Notes under the pieces: generated by a model
Told to the model about the DNA's origin: nothing
Database searches by the model: none
The model's input: only the letters and a program-made list of their open reading frames with translations
Part shown: positions 25,084 to 33,870 of the stretch, one piece after another
Layout: each line of letters opens with the position of its first letter
How positions within the stretch are numbered: the first letter of the stretch is position 1
Made by a program: the position numbers and the translations under genes
NCBI GenBank assembly: GCA_964654665.1
Contig: CAZZKV010000012.1
Location: 8,725-72,724, forward strand
Reading direction: 5' to 3'
DNA: 64,000 nt
From: CALCKU01 sp964654665
Lineage (GTDB): Bacteria > Pseudomonadota > Alphaproteobacteria > Caulobacterales > Maricaulaceae

Positions 25084-26043
25084 ATGGATTTTAATGCTCC
25101 CCACTATATTCAATCCGGCGATATCCGGCTTGCGACCTATTCCGCAGGGAATGAAAGAGCCCCTGCCATCATTCTTGTTCATGGCTGGCCGGAAATTGCC
25201 TATAGCTGGAAAAACCAGATCACGCCGTTCACAAATGCTGGTTATCGGGTTATTTGCTATGATCTTCGCGGCTTTGGCCGTTCGGATTGCCCGCATGACG
25301 TTACGGCCTATGGTTTGCCGCAATTAGTGGCAGACCTCGAAGCGGTAATGGACAGTTACAGAGTGGAGGATGCGCTGATTTGCGGGCATGATTGGGGCGG
25401 CATCATTGTCTGGTCAGCCTCGAGAATGATAAGCCATCGTGTGCGGGGTGTTATCTCTATTTGTACGCCCTGTGTTGCGCAGGCCCCTGTCGACCCTTTG
25501 AAAATTTTCGAAAAACGATTTGGAAAAGATCATTATTTTGTTGATTTTAATAACCATCCCGGGCGGGCCGAGGCCTTGTTTTCCCGCGATATAGATGCGT
25601 TTTTCAAGCTTATGTTCCGAACGACGCCTGCGGGACAGGTCATGGATAAGAAATTTACCTATATTCCCAAAAGCTTTGAGCGTTATCTCGCCGAAGGAAC
25701 GCCGCCTTTGCGGGGCTATGTTATGAGTGATGATGACCGTGCCCATTATGTTCGCGCCTATCAGCGCAGCGGGTTTCATGGCGGCTGTAATCTTTACCGC
25801 AATACAACAGCGAATTGGCAATTAACCCAAGGTTTGCCGCAAAAACTGTGGCGCCCGTCGCTTATGTTAAGTCCGGCCGATGATATATTATTGCCGCCAG
25901 AAACGACAGATCATATGCCGGCTATGTCGCGTGATCTAACGCGGCATATCATTCCGGACTGTGGTCATTGGGCTATGTGGGATAATCCGGTGGATGTTAA
26001 TGCCGCTATTATAGGTTGGCTTTCAGAAAAATTTCCGCTTTAA
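25084..26043 (+). CDS. Alpha/beta hydrolase, epoxide-hydrolase-like
   Basis: A 319-residue hydrolase. The oxyanion-hole motif HGWPE and the nucleophile elbow GHDWGG carry Asp instead of Ser, the mark of epoxide hydrolases and haloalkane dehalogenases. YDLRGFGRSD and the C-terminal catalytic His in DCGHWAMWD complete the pattern. HGWPE with a cap-domain region around residues 150-220 favours an epoxide hydrolase. There is no signal peptide, so it is cytoplasmic. The physiological substrate is unknown. Confidence 0.88.
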   Translation: MDFNAPHYIQSGDIRLATYSAGNERAPAIILVHGWPEIAYSWKNQITPFTNAGYRVICYDLRGFGRSDCPHDVTAYGLPQLVADLEAVMDSYRVEDALICGHDWGGIIVWSASRMISHRVRGVISICTPCVAQAPVDPLKIFEKRFGKDHYFVDFNNHPGRAEALFSRDIDAFFKLMFRTTPAGQVMDKKFTYIPKSFERYLAEGTPPLRGYVMSDDDRAHYVRAYQRSGFHGGCNLYRNTTANWQLTQGLPQKLWRPSLMLSPADDILLPPETTDHMPAMSRDLTRHIIPDCGHWAMWDNPVDVNAAIIGWLSEKFPL

Positions 26044-26106
26044 ATCATAACCTGCCGAAATTTGGTCATATTTTTCTTTAACTTATAAACTATGGGAGGA
26101 CATGGT

Positions 26107-26865
26107 ATGCGGCCATTTTTATACGCGGTTACAATTTTATTTTATCTTATAAGCTTAACGGCTTGCGGGACTGTGGCAACAAGTACCAAAATTGCATCTG
26201 GTGCCGTTAAAGCAACAGGAAAGCTTGCTGTTGGAACCGGGAAAATTGTTTATCACGGCGCGAAAATTTCCGGTGATACAGTTATGAAAGCGACAAAAGA
26301 CTCAGCCGATATGGCTAAATCAATCGGCCAGTCAAAAACGGTTAAGGGCACTATACAGGCCATTCGGCAAGCGCCGCCGCCCGAACATGTTGAAAAAGCT
26401 GTTGAAGCTGAAGATTTTGGTGAAGCCTTATTATCTCCTTTATCAGATGTTAATCTGCGCAAACAAAAAATTCCGGTTTTATTGACAACGCTTGAAACAC
26501 CCTATGATAGAATCCCGGATGCATCTTGTGCGGGACTTGCCGGTGATCTTAAAGCGCTAGACACAGTTTTAGGACCAGATATGGACCGGCCGGAACCGGA
26601 TTATAGCCGGCCAGAAAAAACCAAACGATTTGTGACGCGCAATTCGGTCAAAGCCGTTGAAAAAACCGCATCCAGTTTTATTCCCTTCCGATGGGTTGTC
26701 CGCGCGGCAACGGGGGCGAGCGCGCATGAAAAAAATATACAAAAGGCGTATAGAAAAGGGGTGGCTCGCCGCGGATATTTACGCGGATTATACCAAGCCG
26801 ATGATTGTTTTTATAAAATGCGAGCGGCTGAGCTTGGACTTACATATTCGCGTATAGAGCGTTAA
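26107..26865 (+). CDS. Lipoprotein of unknown function
   Basis: A 252-residue lipoprotein: the signal peptide ends ISLTACG, with lipidated Cys near residue 20. The ATG at 26107 is used because GGAGG precedes it at good distance. After the Cys comes a repetitive Ala/Gly/Lys/Thr stretch (TKIASGAVKATGKLAVGTGK and on) that may form an amphipathic helix, then a domain with two cysteines (DASCAGL, ADDCFY). I do not recognise the family. It overlaps the 3' end of the convergent serine hydrolase gene by 26 bases. Confidence 0.7.
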   Translation: MRPFLYAVTILFYLISLTACGTVATSTKIASGAVKATGKLAVGTGKIVYHGAKISGDTVMKATKDSADMAKSIGQSKTVKGTIQAIRQAPPPEHVEKAVEAEDFGEALLSPLSDVNLRKQKIPVLLTTLETPYDRIPDASCAGLAGDLKALDTVLGPDMDRPEPDYSRPEKTKRFVTRNSVKAVEKTASSFIPFRWVVRAATGASAHEKNIQKAYRKGVARRGYLRGLYQADDCFYKMRAAELGLTYSRIER

Positions 26866-27976
26866 TGAGCGCAACGGGGCGCTTATCTCCGATCAATGAA
26901 TTATCTTGGCGGGTCATGGCATAGGCCCCTGTGATACCGGCTGTTTTATCGGCCCATACGCAGGACCCGCCCCAACCGCTATGTCCGATGGTATCCGGAT
27001 TAGGGCCGTAAATATAATTCGGATCATTGCGCATCATGCCAGCGGCAAAATCCAATGTGAAAGGCAAGACCAGATTAGGGGCTTTTATCCGTGATTGCCC
27101 GAGAGCCTGAACCGTATCTTCGGCAAGATACACCTCGCCGTCCAGTGTCCCGTTTAAAGCCAGCGACATAATACGGGCTAGGCTTTTGGCATTGGCTTGG
27201 ATGTTCGATGCGGCAAATTCTGCCGAAAGCCAACGGGCTTTATCACGCGTATCGGGGCTGGATGATTTTTGCATAAAGGCGGCGTGTGTGGCCGTATTTA
27301 TTTCGCCTAAATCGGCTACGGCCTTGGGTTTGGCCATAGCGGCGCAGCGGTCATGATGGGCCTCGGGCAGGCCTATCCAGATGTCAAGATTATGAGGGGC
27401 GGCAATATCCTGGCGAAGGATTTGACCAAGGCTTCGTCCATGCGCATCGGCGCGGCGCGCAATTTCGCCCGCTAAAAACCCAAAGGTAATCGGATGATAA
27501 CCGCAGGCTTGCCCGGGCGGAAAGAGAGGCGCTTGCCGTGCTAAAGTCTGGCAGGTTTTATCCCAATCATACCAGTCTTGTGCTGTCCAATTTGGATCGG
27601 TTATGCCGGGTAATCCCGATTGATGGGACATAAGCTGGCCTATGGTTAGTCCTTCTTTGCCGTCGCCTGTAAATTCAGGCCAGACAGATGATACTAATTG
27701 ATTATAGCCGATTTTATCTTGATCAATCAGATGGGCGATGATTAGGGCTACAACCGCCTTGCCGGATGAATAAACTGAAATTAGATGATTATCAGTCAGC
27801 GGTATGGTTTTCGCTCTATCCGCCCAACCACCATATATTTCAATTAAGGGTGCGCCGTCTTTATAGACACACAAATTGGCCCCTAATTCCGCTTTATTTT
27901 GGAATTGTTGGCGAAAAACATTGACCACCGGCGTTAAATGATCGGGGGCGTGAATTGTGAAAGGCGTTTCTGTCAT
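26840..27976 (-). CDS. Serine hydrolase, beta-lactamase class C / EstB-like esterase
   Basis: A 378-residue protein of the penicillin-binding-protein-like serine hydrolase family. The SxxK motif is in VYSSGKAVVAL (Ser-Ser-Gly-Lys), with the Tyr of the second motif in CGYHPITFGFLAG and HSGWGGS as the third motif. No signal peptide is seen, so it is more likely a cytoplasmic esterase of the EstB/lactonase type than a beta-lactamase. It overlaps the upstream pyridoxal kinase gene by four bases and is probably co-transcribed. Confidence 0.88.
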   Translation of the reverse strand: MTETPFTIHAPDHLTPVVNVFRQQFQNKAELGANLCVYKDGAPLIEIYGGWADRAKTIPLTDNHLISVYSSGKAVVALIIAHLIDQDKIGYNQLVSSVWPEFTGDGKEGLTIGQLMSHQSGLPGITDPNWTAQDWYDWDKTCQTLARQAPLFPPGQACGYHPITFGFLAGEIARRADAHGRSLGQILRQDIAAPHNLDIWIGLPEAHHDRCAAMAKPKAVADLGEINTATHAAFMQKSSSPDTRDKARWLSAEFAASNIQANAKSLARIMSLALNGTLDGEVYLAEDTVQALGQSRIKAPNLVLPFTLDFAAGMMRNDPNYIYGPNPDTIGHSGWGGSCVWADKTAGITGAYAMTRQDNSLIGDKRPVALINALYANM

Positions 27977-28803
27977 AAAGGTACCACAGGTAAAGGCGTT
28001 GACGTTAAAAGGCTGTCTTGCTGGTTTATAAGCGGCAGTTCGCCTCTAAACCTATTATCTTTATCGCTTTTTGCTACTTTTATAATAGCAAAGGTTGAAG
28101 CCGCAGCGCGAGCCATTGCCTGTTTAGGTCCGTCGCCATTAAGGCGATGTGCCAGTAAAGTTGCGGCCATAATATCACCGCCGCCATGAGGTACGCGATC
28201 AAAGCGTTGATGGGCGACATAGACCGATTGTGCTGAATCAATCCATAAAGCGCCGATCTTATCGCCGATGGGGACCGATGTGATCAGACTGTCGCAAGGC
28301 AGTGTATCGGCAGCGCAGCGGGCAATAGATTGCATATTATCAGGTTTTACGTCGGCTAAATATGACAATTCCCATAAATTAGGTGTTGTCACATGGGCGA
28401 GGGGTAAAAGGTGTTCTTTGATCGCTTGCGCTGTTTCGGGTGCTATATAAAGTCGTCCATGATCTCCCATGACCGGATCAATTAGGATATCGGCCTGTGG
28501 GTTTTGTTCTTTAATAGAGAGAATAATGTCTGCGGCGAGTATCACATGGTCAATATCGCCCAAATAACCTGTCATAACAGCGTCAAAGGCAATGCCTTGT
28601 GCGTGAATACCTGCCCACATATCGCGCAGTCGTTCTGGATCGGTTATTGCGCCGCCCGGATCGCCCCATCCTGGATGCCGGCCAAAGAGGGTTGTTGGTA
28701 AGACACAGGTCTCGACCCCGAGGCGGCGCAGGCAAAACGCGCTGGCTGAGGCACCAACATGAGACGCACCAACAAATGAGGATATGATTAAAGCAGTTTT
28801 CAT
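27973..28803 (-). CDS. pdxY: Pyridoxal/pyridoxamine kinase
   Basis: A 276-residue ribokinase-like kinase that phosphorylates B6 vitamers for PLP salvage. The N-terminus ISSFVGASHVGASAS matches the substrate region. FDAVMTGYLGD, DPVMGDHGRLYI and TPNLWELSYL are PdxK/PdxY hallmarks. The ATP-site loop reads HGGGDIMAA, where GxGD is usual and the Asp catalytic base is kept. It is translationally coupled to the downstream serine hydrolase gene. Confidence 0.9.
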   Translation of the reverse strand: MKTALIISSFVGASHVGASASAFCLRRLGVETCVLPTTLFGRHPGWGDPGGAITDPERLRDMWAGIHAQGIAFDAVMTGYLGDIDHVILAADIILSIKEQNPQADILIDPVMGDHGRLYIAPETAQAIKEHLLPLAHVTTPNLWELSYLADVKPDNMQSIARCAADTLPCDSLITSVPIGDKIGALWIDSAQSVYVAHQRFDRVPHGGGDIMAATLLAHRLNGDGPKQAMARAAASTFAIIKVAKSDKDNRFRGELPLINQQDSLLTSTPLPVVPL

Positions 28804-28851
28804 TTCTTTCCTCTGGCGCTAGAGACATAAAAAATCAACCGGGAGCCCCCT

Positions 28852-29199
28852 ATGTCATACACAATTTATCACAATCCGCGGTGCTCAAAATCGCGCCAAG
28901 GTCTAAAAATTCTGGAAGCGGCCGGAATTGAACCGAATATTCACCTATATTTGGAGGATGTTTTGTCCGCGGATGATATTCGCGAAATTTTGCTGATGCT
29001 GGGTTTAGATGACCCGCGGGATTTAATGCGTAAGGGTGAGGATATATACAAAGCGCTTGATTTGAAAAATATTGACAGCGAAACTGCTTTGATAACGGCT
29101 ATGGCTGCGCACCCAAAACTGATTGAACGTCCGATTGTGGTCAAAGATGATACAGCCGTTATTGGACGCCCGCCGGAAAATATCCGCAAATTATTGTAA
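28852..29199 (+). CDS. ArsC/YfgD-family thioredoxin-like reductase
   Basis: A 115-residue glutaredoxin-fold protein. YHNPRCSKSRQGL gives the active-site Cys near residue 11, and RPIVVKDDTAVIGRP is the conserved C-terminal block with the substrate-binding Arg. The SKSR form is more like YfgD than the classical ArsC (which has GTSR or GKSR). Arsenate reduction is possible but not proven. No other arsenic genes are nearby. Confidence 0.85.
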   Translation: MSYTIYHNPRCSKSRQGLKILEAAGIEPNIHLYLEDVLSADDIREILLMLGLDDPRDLMRKGEDIYKALDLKNIDSETALITAMAAHPKLIERPIVVKDDTAVIGRPPENIRKLL

Positions 29200-29318
29200 C
29201 TGGATGCCTTTTATCAGAAAATTATAGAAAAAAAGCTGCGTTTAAACGCCTTGTTAAGCAAAGCAAGGCATCACTCCATTAACCATAGCACGATTGCGTG
29301 CTTATTTGGAGGATTAAG

Positions 29319-30707
29319 ATGCGGCTTGCAGTTTGTACCTTATCAGCAATTTTGCTGTCAGGATGTTCGTGGTTAGGTGGAGGCCTTGGGGGGCACTCAG
29401 GACAGAATAACGCTTATAATGCTAGTGGCCGTTATGCATCTGCGCAGGGCGCGCAAGCCCGCGGTAAACAATATCGTGGCCCGCAGGCGGGACCTTGCCA
29501 AATTTTTGTACCTACGCAGCCTATTCCCCATGGATGTGACCCGGCTTCTGTAACCCTTGCTGCGCCCGGGGCGCAATATGGGGGTCAACATGCGGGCGGT
29601 TTTCCGCAAACGCCTCAATTTGGCAACACAGCCATTACAGGCGGGTATGGCAGTCATGCGGCAGACGCGCACAACCAATCGGCGCATTATCAACCTAAAA
29701 AACGTCTGCGTAAGCCGAAATGGCGTGGATCATTGTCTTTAGGCGGCGAAAAAAGCAATGGTGGTGATTATTTAAATTATGACGACGCAGGTCTTGGTAG
29801 ATCGCAACTTATTCCGACTACTATTCAAAGGCAGGATGGTAGTGCTCGAAATCTCAATACATTCCGCTTTGGGGGTTTTAACCCGAGTCTAAATTATAAC
29901 CCTTTTGATTTTCGTGAAGATTTTACCGAAGGCTCGCCGCCATCAGGTACAATTACCGATACGCGTTATTTTGCTGATGTTGAAAATGTTGACATGCCTA
30001 ATATCTCTTTTGATGATGTTCACAGTACACCTGTGACGATTTCGGGCGGTGTTGAATATATTGCGTCACCACGCACAACGCTTTTTGCCAATGCGGGCTA
30101 TAGTTATGCCGAAGGCGAGGATGATAGCGGTATTACAATTGACGGCCGTTTGTTACGAGAAGTTCGGACGCGTACGTTTACCGAGTCGATGGTATCACCA
30201 GGAACATTTATTCAGCAAAGCGATGATACGAATACAAGCTTTATACCGAATGTGGATATAGCCCATTTTAACTTTAGTTTCTCGGATTTGGAACGAATTA
30301 ACCTTGAAGCGGGTGCCCGTCATTATTTTAATCCTATCTTTAAAAACCAAACACAAACCAGTATTACACCCTTTATAGGTGCAGCCGCCGGCGCGAGTCA
30401 TTATAATGCGCAATCATTTACCATCTCCCAAGAGCAATTGTTCTATGAAAGAGCCTTTGAATCGGATCTGGAAACGCTAGAGTTTTATGAACCGCCCAGC
30501 CTGACACAGGTTGTAGATGTTTATGATAGCCAATGGGTTCCGCAAGGGTCTTTAACTGCAGGTGTAGAATGGCAGATGACGCCAAAGACGGCTTTGGCGT
30601 TTGAAACGGGTCTTCGAATCGAAGGGGCTCGAGACTATTCCAATGGTACAAAGGGCGATACGAATGTCGCAATCCCGTTCACCATACGCGGGAGCTATAA
30701 TTTTTAG
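29319..30707 (+). CDS. Lipid-anchored outer-membrane beta-barrel-like protein, copy 1
   Basis: A 462-residue protein with a lipoprotein signal (MRLAVCTLSAILLSGCSWLG, Cys at residue 16), then a low-complexity Gly/Gln/Ala/His linker to about residue 130. The C-terminal domain is rich in aromatic alternating strands: ARHYFNPIF, ALAFETGLRIEG, and IPFTIRGSYNF at the very end. A terminal Phe after alternating hydrophobics is typical of outer-membrane barrels. The ATG at 29319 has GGAGG six bases upstream. A paralogue with the same signal and end follows, so the pair arose by tandem duplication. The function is unknown. A terminator follows. Confidence 0.75.
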   Translation: MRLAVCTLSAILLSGCSWLGGGLGGHSGQNNAYNASGRYASAQGAQARGKQYRGPQAGPCQIFVPTQPIPHGCDPASVTLAAPGAQYGGQHAGGFPQTPQFGNTAITGGYGSHAADAHNQSAHYQPKKRLRKPKWRGSLSLGGEKSNGGDYLNYDDAGLGRSQLIPTTIQRQDGSARNLNTFRFGGFNPSLNYNPFDFREDFTEGSPPSGTITDTRYFADVENVDMPNISFDDVHSTPVTISGGVEYIASPRTTLFANAGYSYAEGEDDSGITIDGRLLREVRTRTFTESMVSPGTFIQQSDDTNTSFIPNVDIAHFNFSFSDLERINLEAGARHYFNPIFKNQTQTSITPFIGAAAGASHYNAQSFTISQEQLFYERAFESDLETLEFYEPPSLTQVVDVYDSQWVPQGSLTAGVEWQMTPKTALAFETGLRIEGARDYSNGTKGDTNVAIPFTIRGSYNF

Positions 30708-30726
30708 CTAAAGAATTGAATAAATT

Positions 30727-30759
30727 AAGGTTTTGTTTCCGTTTTGAAAACCTTTTTTT
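30727..30759 (+). terminator. Rho-independent terminator
   Basis: A perfect 8-base stem, AAGGTTTT / AAAACCTT, with a 12-base loop and a run of T after the stem. It lies just after the first beta-barrel lipoprotein gene. Confidence 0.65.
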
Positions 30760-30820
30760 AAGTATAACCAATTATAAGCGGGGCAGATGAAGTGTCTAAT
30801 GTGAAAAAAGGGAGGCGGCG

Positions 30821-32064
30821 ATGCGTCTTGTAGTTGTAGCGTTATCAACAGTATTATTGTCAGGATGTTCTTGGCTAGGAATGGGCGGGTCAAGCGCAAG
30901 CCAATATGGCTATGGCGGTGGAGCGTATAGCGGTGGATCTTTTGGGGCTGGATGTGCTCCTGTAGGGTCCTTCGGAGCCGGGTCTTACGGTGCCACGTCA
31001 TATAGTGCCGGATATGGTGCTGCTGGATGCGGCCCTGCAGGCGGGTATGGNNNNNNNNNNNNNNNNNNNNNNNNNNNNNNNNNNNNNNNNNNNNNNNNNN
31101 NNNNNNNNNNNNNNNNNNNNNNNNNNNNNNNNNNNNNNNNNNNNNNNNNNCTGGTGGCTTTGGAACCGGTGTTGCTGGTGCAGGCGGATTTGGCGCTGGT
31201 ACGGTCACAACACTGGGTGCGAATGCACCTTTTGGGGCCGCAGTTAACACCGTTCAAGGTGGTATAGCCGGAACACAATTTGCAGGCGGTCAATTCGCTG
31301 GCGGAAATGTTACGACAGTTCAAGGGGCTCCGATTTATGTAGGACAGCCTTATGCAGCCTATTACGGCGTTCCGCAATTACGCGGCGCGGCGGCAGCCCT
31401 GCCTTTTGCTCTAACGGCGGGTATTGGAACGAATTTTGATATTGGCGGTGACTTCTTCACAGAAAAACCGGCTGGCCCTGCAACGACAGGCACAGGCGGT
31501 TTAAGTGCGGGCCGAACAGTTTCAGCCCTAGACTCTATCAGTTATAATCAAGCCTTTGATTCCGGTATTCGATATGATCTTGGTGCAGAATTTGATGTTA
31601 ACCAAGATACGACGCTTTTATCGCGGATTGGGTACTCACAGGCCGATGGTAAGCGAAATAATATTGGTACTGTGACCGAAGGCGGGACAACGGCTGATCT
31701 ATTTGCGGAATTTAGCGATCTTGAGCAATATAGTATTGAAGGCGGCGTGCGTAAATATGTTGGCGGCCCCAATGTTGGTCTGCGGCCCTATGTTGGCGCA
31801 TTAGGTGGCTTTGTTTATACTGATGATGTTGACGTAACACAGTCATCGACAGCCTTTGCAGGTGGTGATGAGACACAACAATATCTGGATGGCGGCTGGT
31901 CGCCAACAGCGACGGGTGTTATTGGTGCCGAATGGCAAGTCGGACCTCGCTCTGCTATTGGTATTGAAAGTGGTATTCGCTGGCAGGATAATGGCGATAC
32001 AAATTTTGAATCGAAAGATCGGTGGTCTATTCCGCTCTCGTTACGCGGACGTGTCGCATTCTAA
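30821..32064 (+). CDS. Lipid-anchored glycine-rich outer-membrane beta-barrel-like protein, copy 2 (contains assembly gap)
   Basis: Paralogue of the gene just upstream. It starts MRLVVVALSTVLLSGCSWLG (lipobox Cys at residue 16), followed by a Gly/Tyr/Ser/Ala-rich linker that runs into a 100-N gap. After the gap the reading frame differs by one base, so the true gap length is not 100. I treat both sides as one gene. The C-terminal domain has barrel-like strands (GAEFDVNQDTTLLSRIGYSQ, IGIESGIRWQD) and ends SLRGRVAF. The linker's repetitive sequence probably caused the gap. A terminator lies 23 bases after the stop. Confidence 0.75.
31051..31150. other. Assembly gap of 100 Ns in a glycine-rich coding repeat
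   Basis: Exactly 100 undetermined bases. The flanks are Gly-rich low-complexity coding sequence, and the frame changes across the gap. The real length is therefore unknown and not 100 bases unless the gene is broken. Confidence 0.9.
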
Positions 32065-32086
32065 GCTTAGAACTTTTTATGAATAT

Positions 32087-32115
32087 AAAAACCCGGCTTT
32101 TAGGTCGGGTTTTTT
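32087..32115. terminator. Rho-independent terminator, possibly bidirectional
   Basis: Stem AAAAACCCG / CGGGTTTTT with a ten-base loop, flanked by A and T runs. It lies between the convergent barrel-lipoprotein gene and the enoyl-CoA hydratase gene. Confidence 0.8.
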
Positions 32116-32149
32116 ATTTGAATATGCCGCTTTGAACTCAAAATGATCG

Positions 32150-32926
32150 TTATTTATTTTTGAAATGCGGCTTTCGTTTTTCTACAAAGGCCATCATGCC
32201 TTCTTTTTGATCTTCTGTGGTGAACATGGATTGGAACAAGCGGCGCTCAAACCGAATGCCTTGGGATAAGGTCATTTCAAAGGCACCATTAAGCGTTTCT
32301 TTGGTCATCATAGCAATGGGGTGGCTCTGTCCGGCTATTTTTGCCGCTGCTTCTTTGGCTGTTTCCATTAAATCATCCAAAGGCACGACCCGGGATACGA
32401 GGCTGGCGCGTTCAGCCTCTGCGGCGTCCATCATCCGGCCCGTTAGGCACATATCCATGGCTTTGGCTTTGCCGACGGCTCGAATAAGGCGCTGCGTACC
32501 GCCGATGCCGGGCATAACGCCCAGATTAATTTCTGGTTGTCCAAATTTCGCATTATCGGCCGCGATAATAAAATCACACATCATGGCGATTTCGCATCCT
32601 CCGCCCAAGGCGTAGCCGGCAACGGCAGCGATAATCGGTTTGCGAAATCGGGCTATTGCGGAATGATAGAGATCAAAAGTATCATTTTTATAGATATCGA
32701 GATAGCTATCATCGGCCATTTCCTTGATATCAGCGCCAGCAGCAAAGGCCTTTTCATTACCCGTCAATATGACACAGCCAATCATTTCGTCTTCTTCAAG
32801 GGCCGCGAGCGCATCGGCGATTTCGGTCATCATTGCTGTATTTAAAGCATTGAGAGCATTGGGCCGGTCAAGTTGTAAGGTAGCAACATGCCCATCACGC
32901 GTCAGTTCAATCATTTCGTAATTCAT
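32150..32926 (-). CDS. Enoyl-CoA hydratase (crotonase)
   Basis: A 258-residue crotonase-fold enzyme that hydrates trans-2-enoyl-CoA in beta-oxidation. The oxyanion-hole segment AFAAGADIKEM, the first catalytic Glu in GYALGGGCEIAMMCD and the second in GQPEINLGVMPGIGGTQRL are all present, as in the mitochondrial short-chain hydratase. The C-terminus reads EGMMAFVEKRKPHF, typical of the same group. It is monocistronic, upstream of a terminator and downstream of mutM. Confidence 0.93.
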   Translation of the reverse strand: MNYEMIELTRDGHVATLQLDRPNALNALNTAMMTEIADALAALEEDEMIGCVILTGNEKAFAAGADIKEMADDSYLDIYKNDTFDLYHSAIARFRKPIIAAVAGYALGGGCEIAMMCDFIIAADNAKFGQPEINLGVMPGIGGTQRLIRAVGKAKAMDMCLTGRMMDAAEAERASLVSRVVPLDDLMETAKEAAAKIAGQSHPIAMMTKETLNGAFEMTLSQGIRFERRLFQSMFTTEDQKEGMMAFVEKRKPHFKNK

Positions 32927-32989
32927 ACGGATCTCCGATCAGATTTATCGCCGGCATTTACACCAGTGTTTTCACCGACACAAGCTATG

Positions 32990-33826
32990 TTATGACTGAC
33001 ATCTCTTGCATAAAAAACTTGACCGCCCTGATTGGATGATGCGTGTTATGGGCGTCGTGCAATTATGACAGGGTTTGCCTTCACGTCCGTAAACTGCAAA
33101 ATTATGTTGAAAATACCCTAAATCACCCTTGGTATTCGCGAAATCCTTAAGGCTGCTTCCGCCGGCATTTATGGCTTCGTGAATGACATCTTTAATGTGG
33201 CGGGTCAGGCGTTCTATTTCAGCGCGCTTAAGCGCGCCAGCAGAGCGTTCAGGCGAAATGCCGGCCCGATAGAGCGCTTCGCAAACATAGATATTGCCTA
33301 ATCCCGCGACTATATGCTGGTTCAAAAGAGCGGCTTTGATTGTACTTGTTTTATGTTTAATAGCGGAGCGCAAAGCCGGAGCGTTGAAATCGTTCCCTAA
33401 AGGTTCTGGACCAAGATCATCAAGGCGATACGGCGCCTTGGCGCTAATAAGATCCATAAACCCAAAACGCCGAGGATCATTATAAGTTATCCGGGCGCCG
33501 CTGCTCATTTCAAAAATTACATGATCGTGTTTGGAATTGGTCTTAGGATTATAGACGTAATGGCCCTGGTGTTTCGTATCAATAGTAAACCGCCCCGACA
33601 TACCCATATGCATGAAGAGGCGCTCACCCGTAGACAACTCGGCTTGTAGAAATTTAGCGCGTCTTGACAGGCGTGTGAGAGTCGAGCCTTGAATACGGTC
33701 TATAAATCCATCAGCAAAAGGAAAGCGTAGATCCGCTCTGTTTAATATAACCGTTTCAAAACGGAACCCTTCCATGACGGGCGCTAGGCCCCGTTTCACG
33801 GTTTCAACTTCGGGTAATTCGGGCAT
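32990..33826 (-). CDS. mutM: Formamidopyrimidine-DNA glycosylase
   Basis: A base-excision repair enzyme that removes 8-oxoguanine and FapyG and nicks the abasic site. The 278 residues open with the invariant MPELPEVETVKRGL (Pro2 nucleophile, Glu3). HMGMSGRF, the GLGNIYVCEALYRAGI H2TH region and the C-terminal zinc finger CHNC ... CKRC are in place. It is divergent from ubiE across a 44-base spacer. Confidence 0.97.
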   Translation of the reverse strand: MPELPEVETVKRGLAPVMEGFRFETVILNRADLRFPFADGFIDRIQGSTLTRLSRRAKFLQAELSTGERLFMHMGMSGRFTIDTKHQGHYVYNPKTNSKHDHVIFEMSSGARITYNDPRRFGFMDLISAKAPYRLDDLGPEPLGNDFNAPALRSAIKHKTSTIKAALLNQHIVAGLGNIYVCEALYRAGISPERSAGALKRAEIERLTRHIKDVIHEAINAGGSSLKDFANTKGDLGYFQHNFAVYGREGKPCHNCTTPITRIIQSGRSSFLCKRCQS

Positions 33827-33870
33827 GATGTCCTATGGCTAATTTTAGACGCTTGGTTTAGGTAGCGCTT

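Noticed and set aside
28852..29199. Arsenic-resistance operon
   Set aside because: Only an ArsC/YfgD-like protein is present; there is no arsR, arsB, acr3 or arsA nearby.
31027..32064. Separate gene beginning just before the N gap
   Set aside because: The lipoprotein signal at 30821 and the barrel end at 32064 match the paralogue upstream as one gene; the split is caused by the gap.
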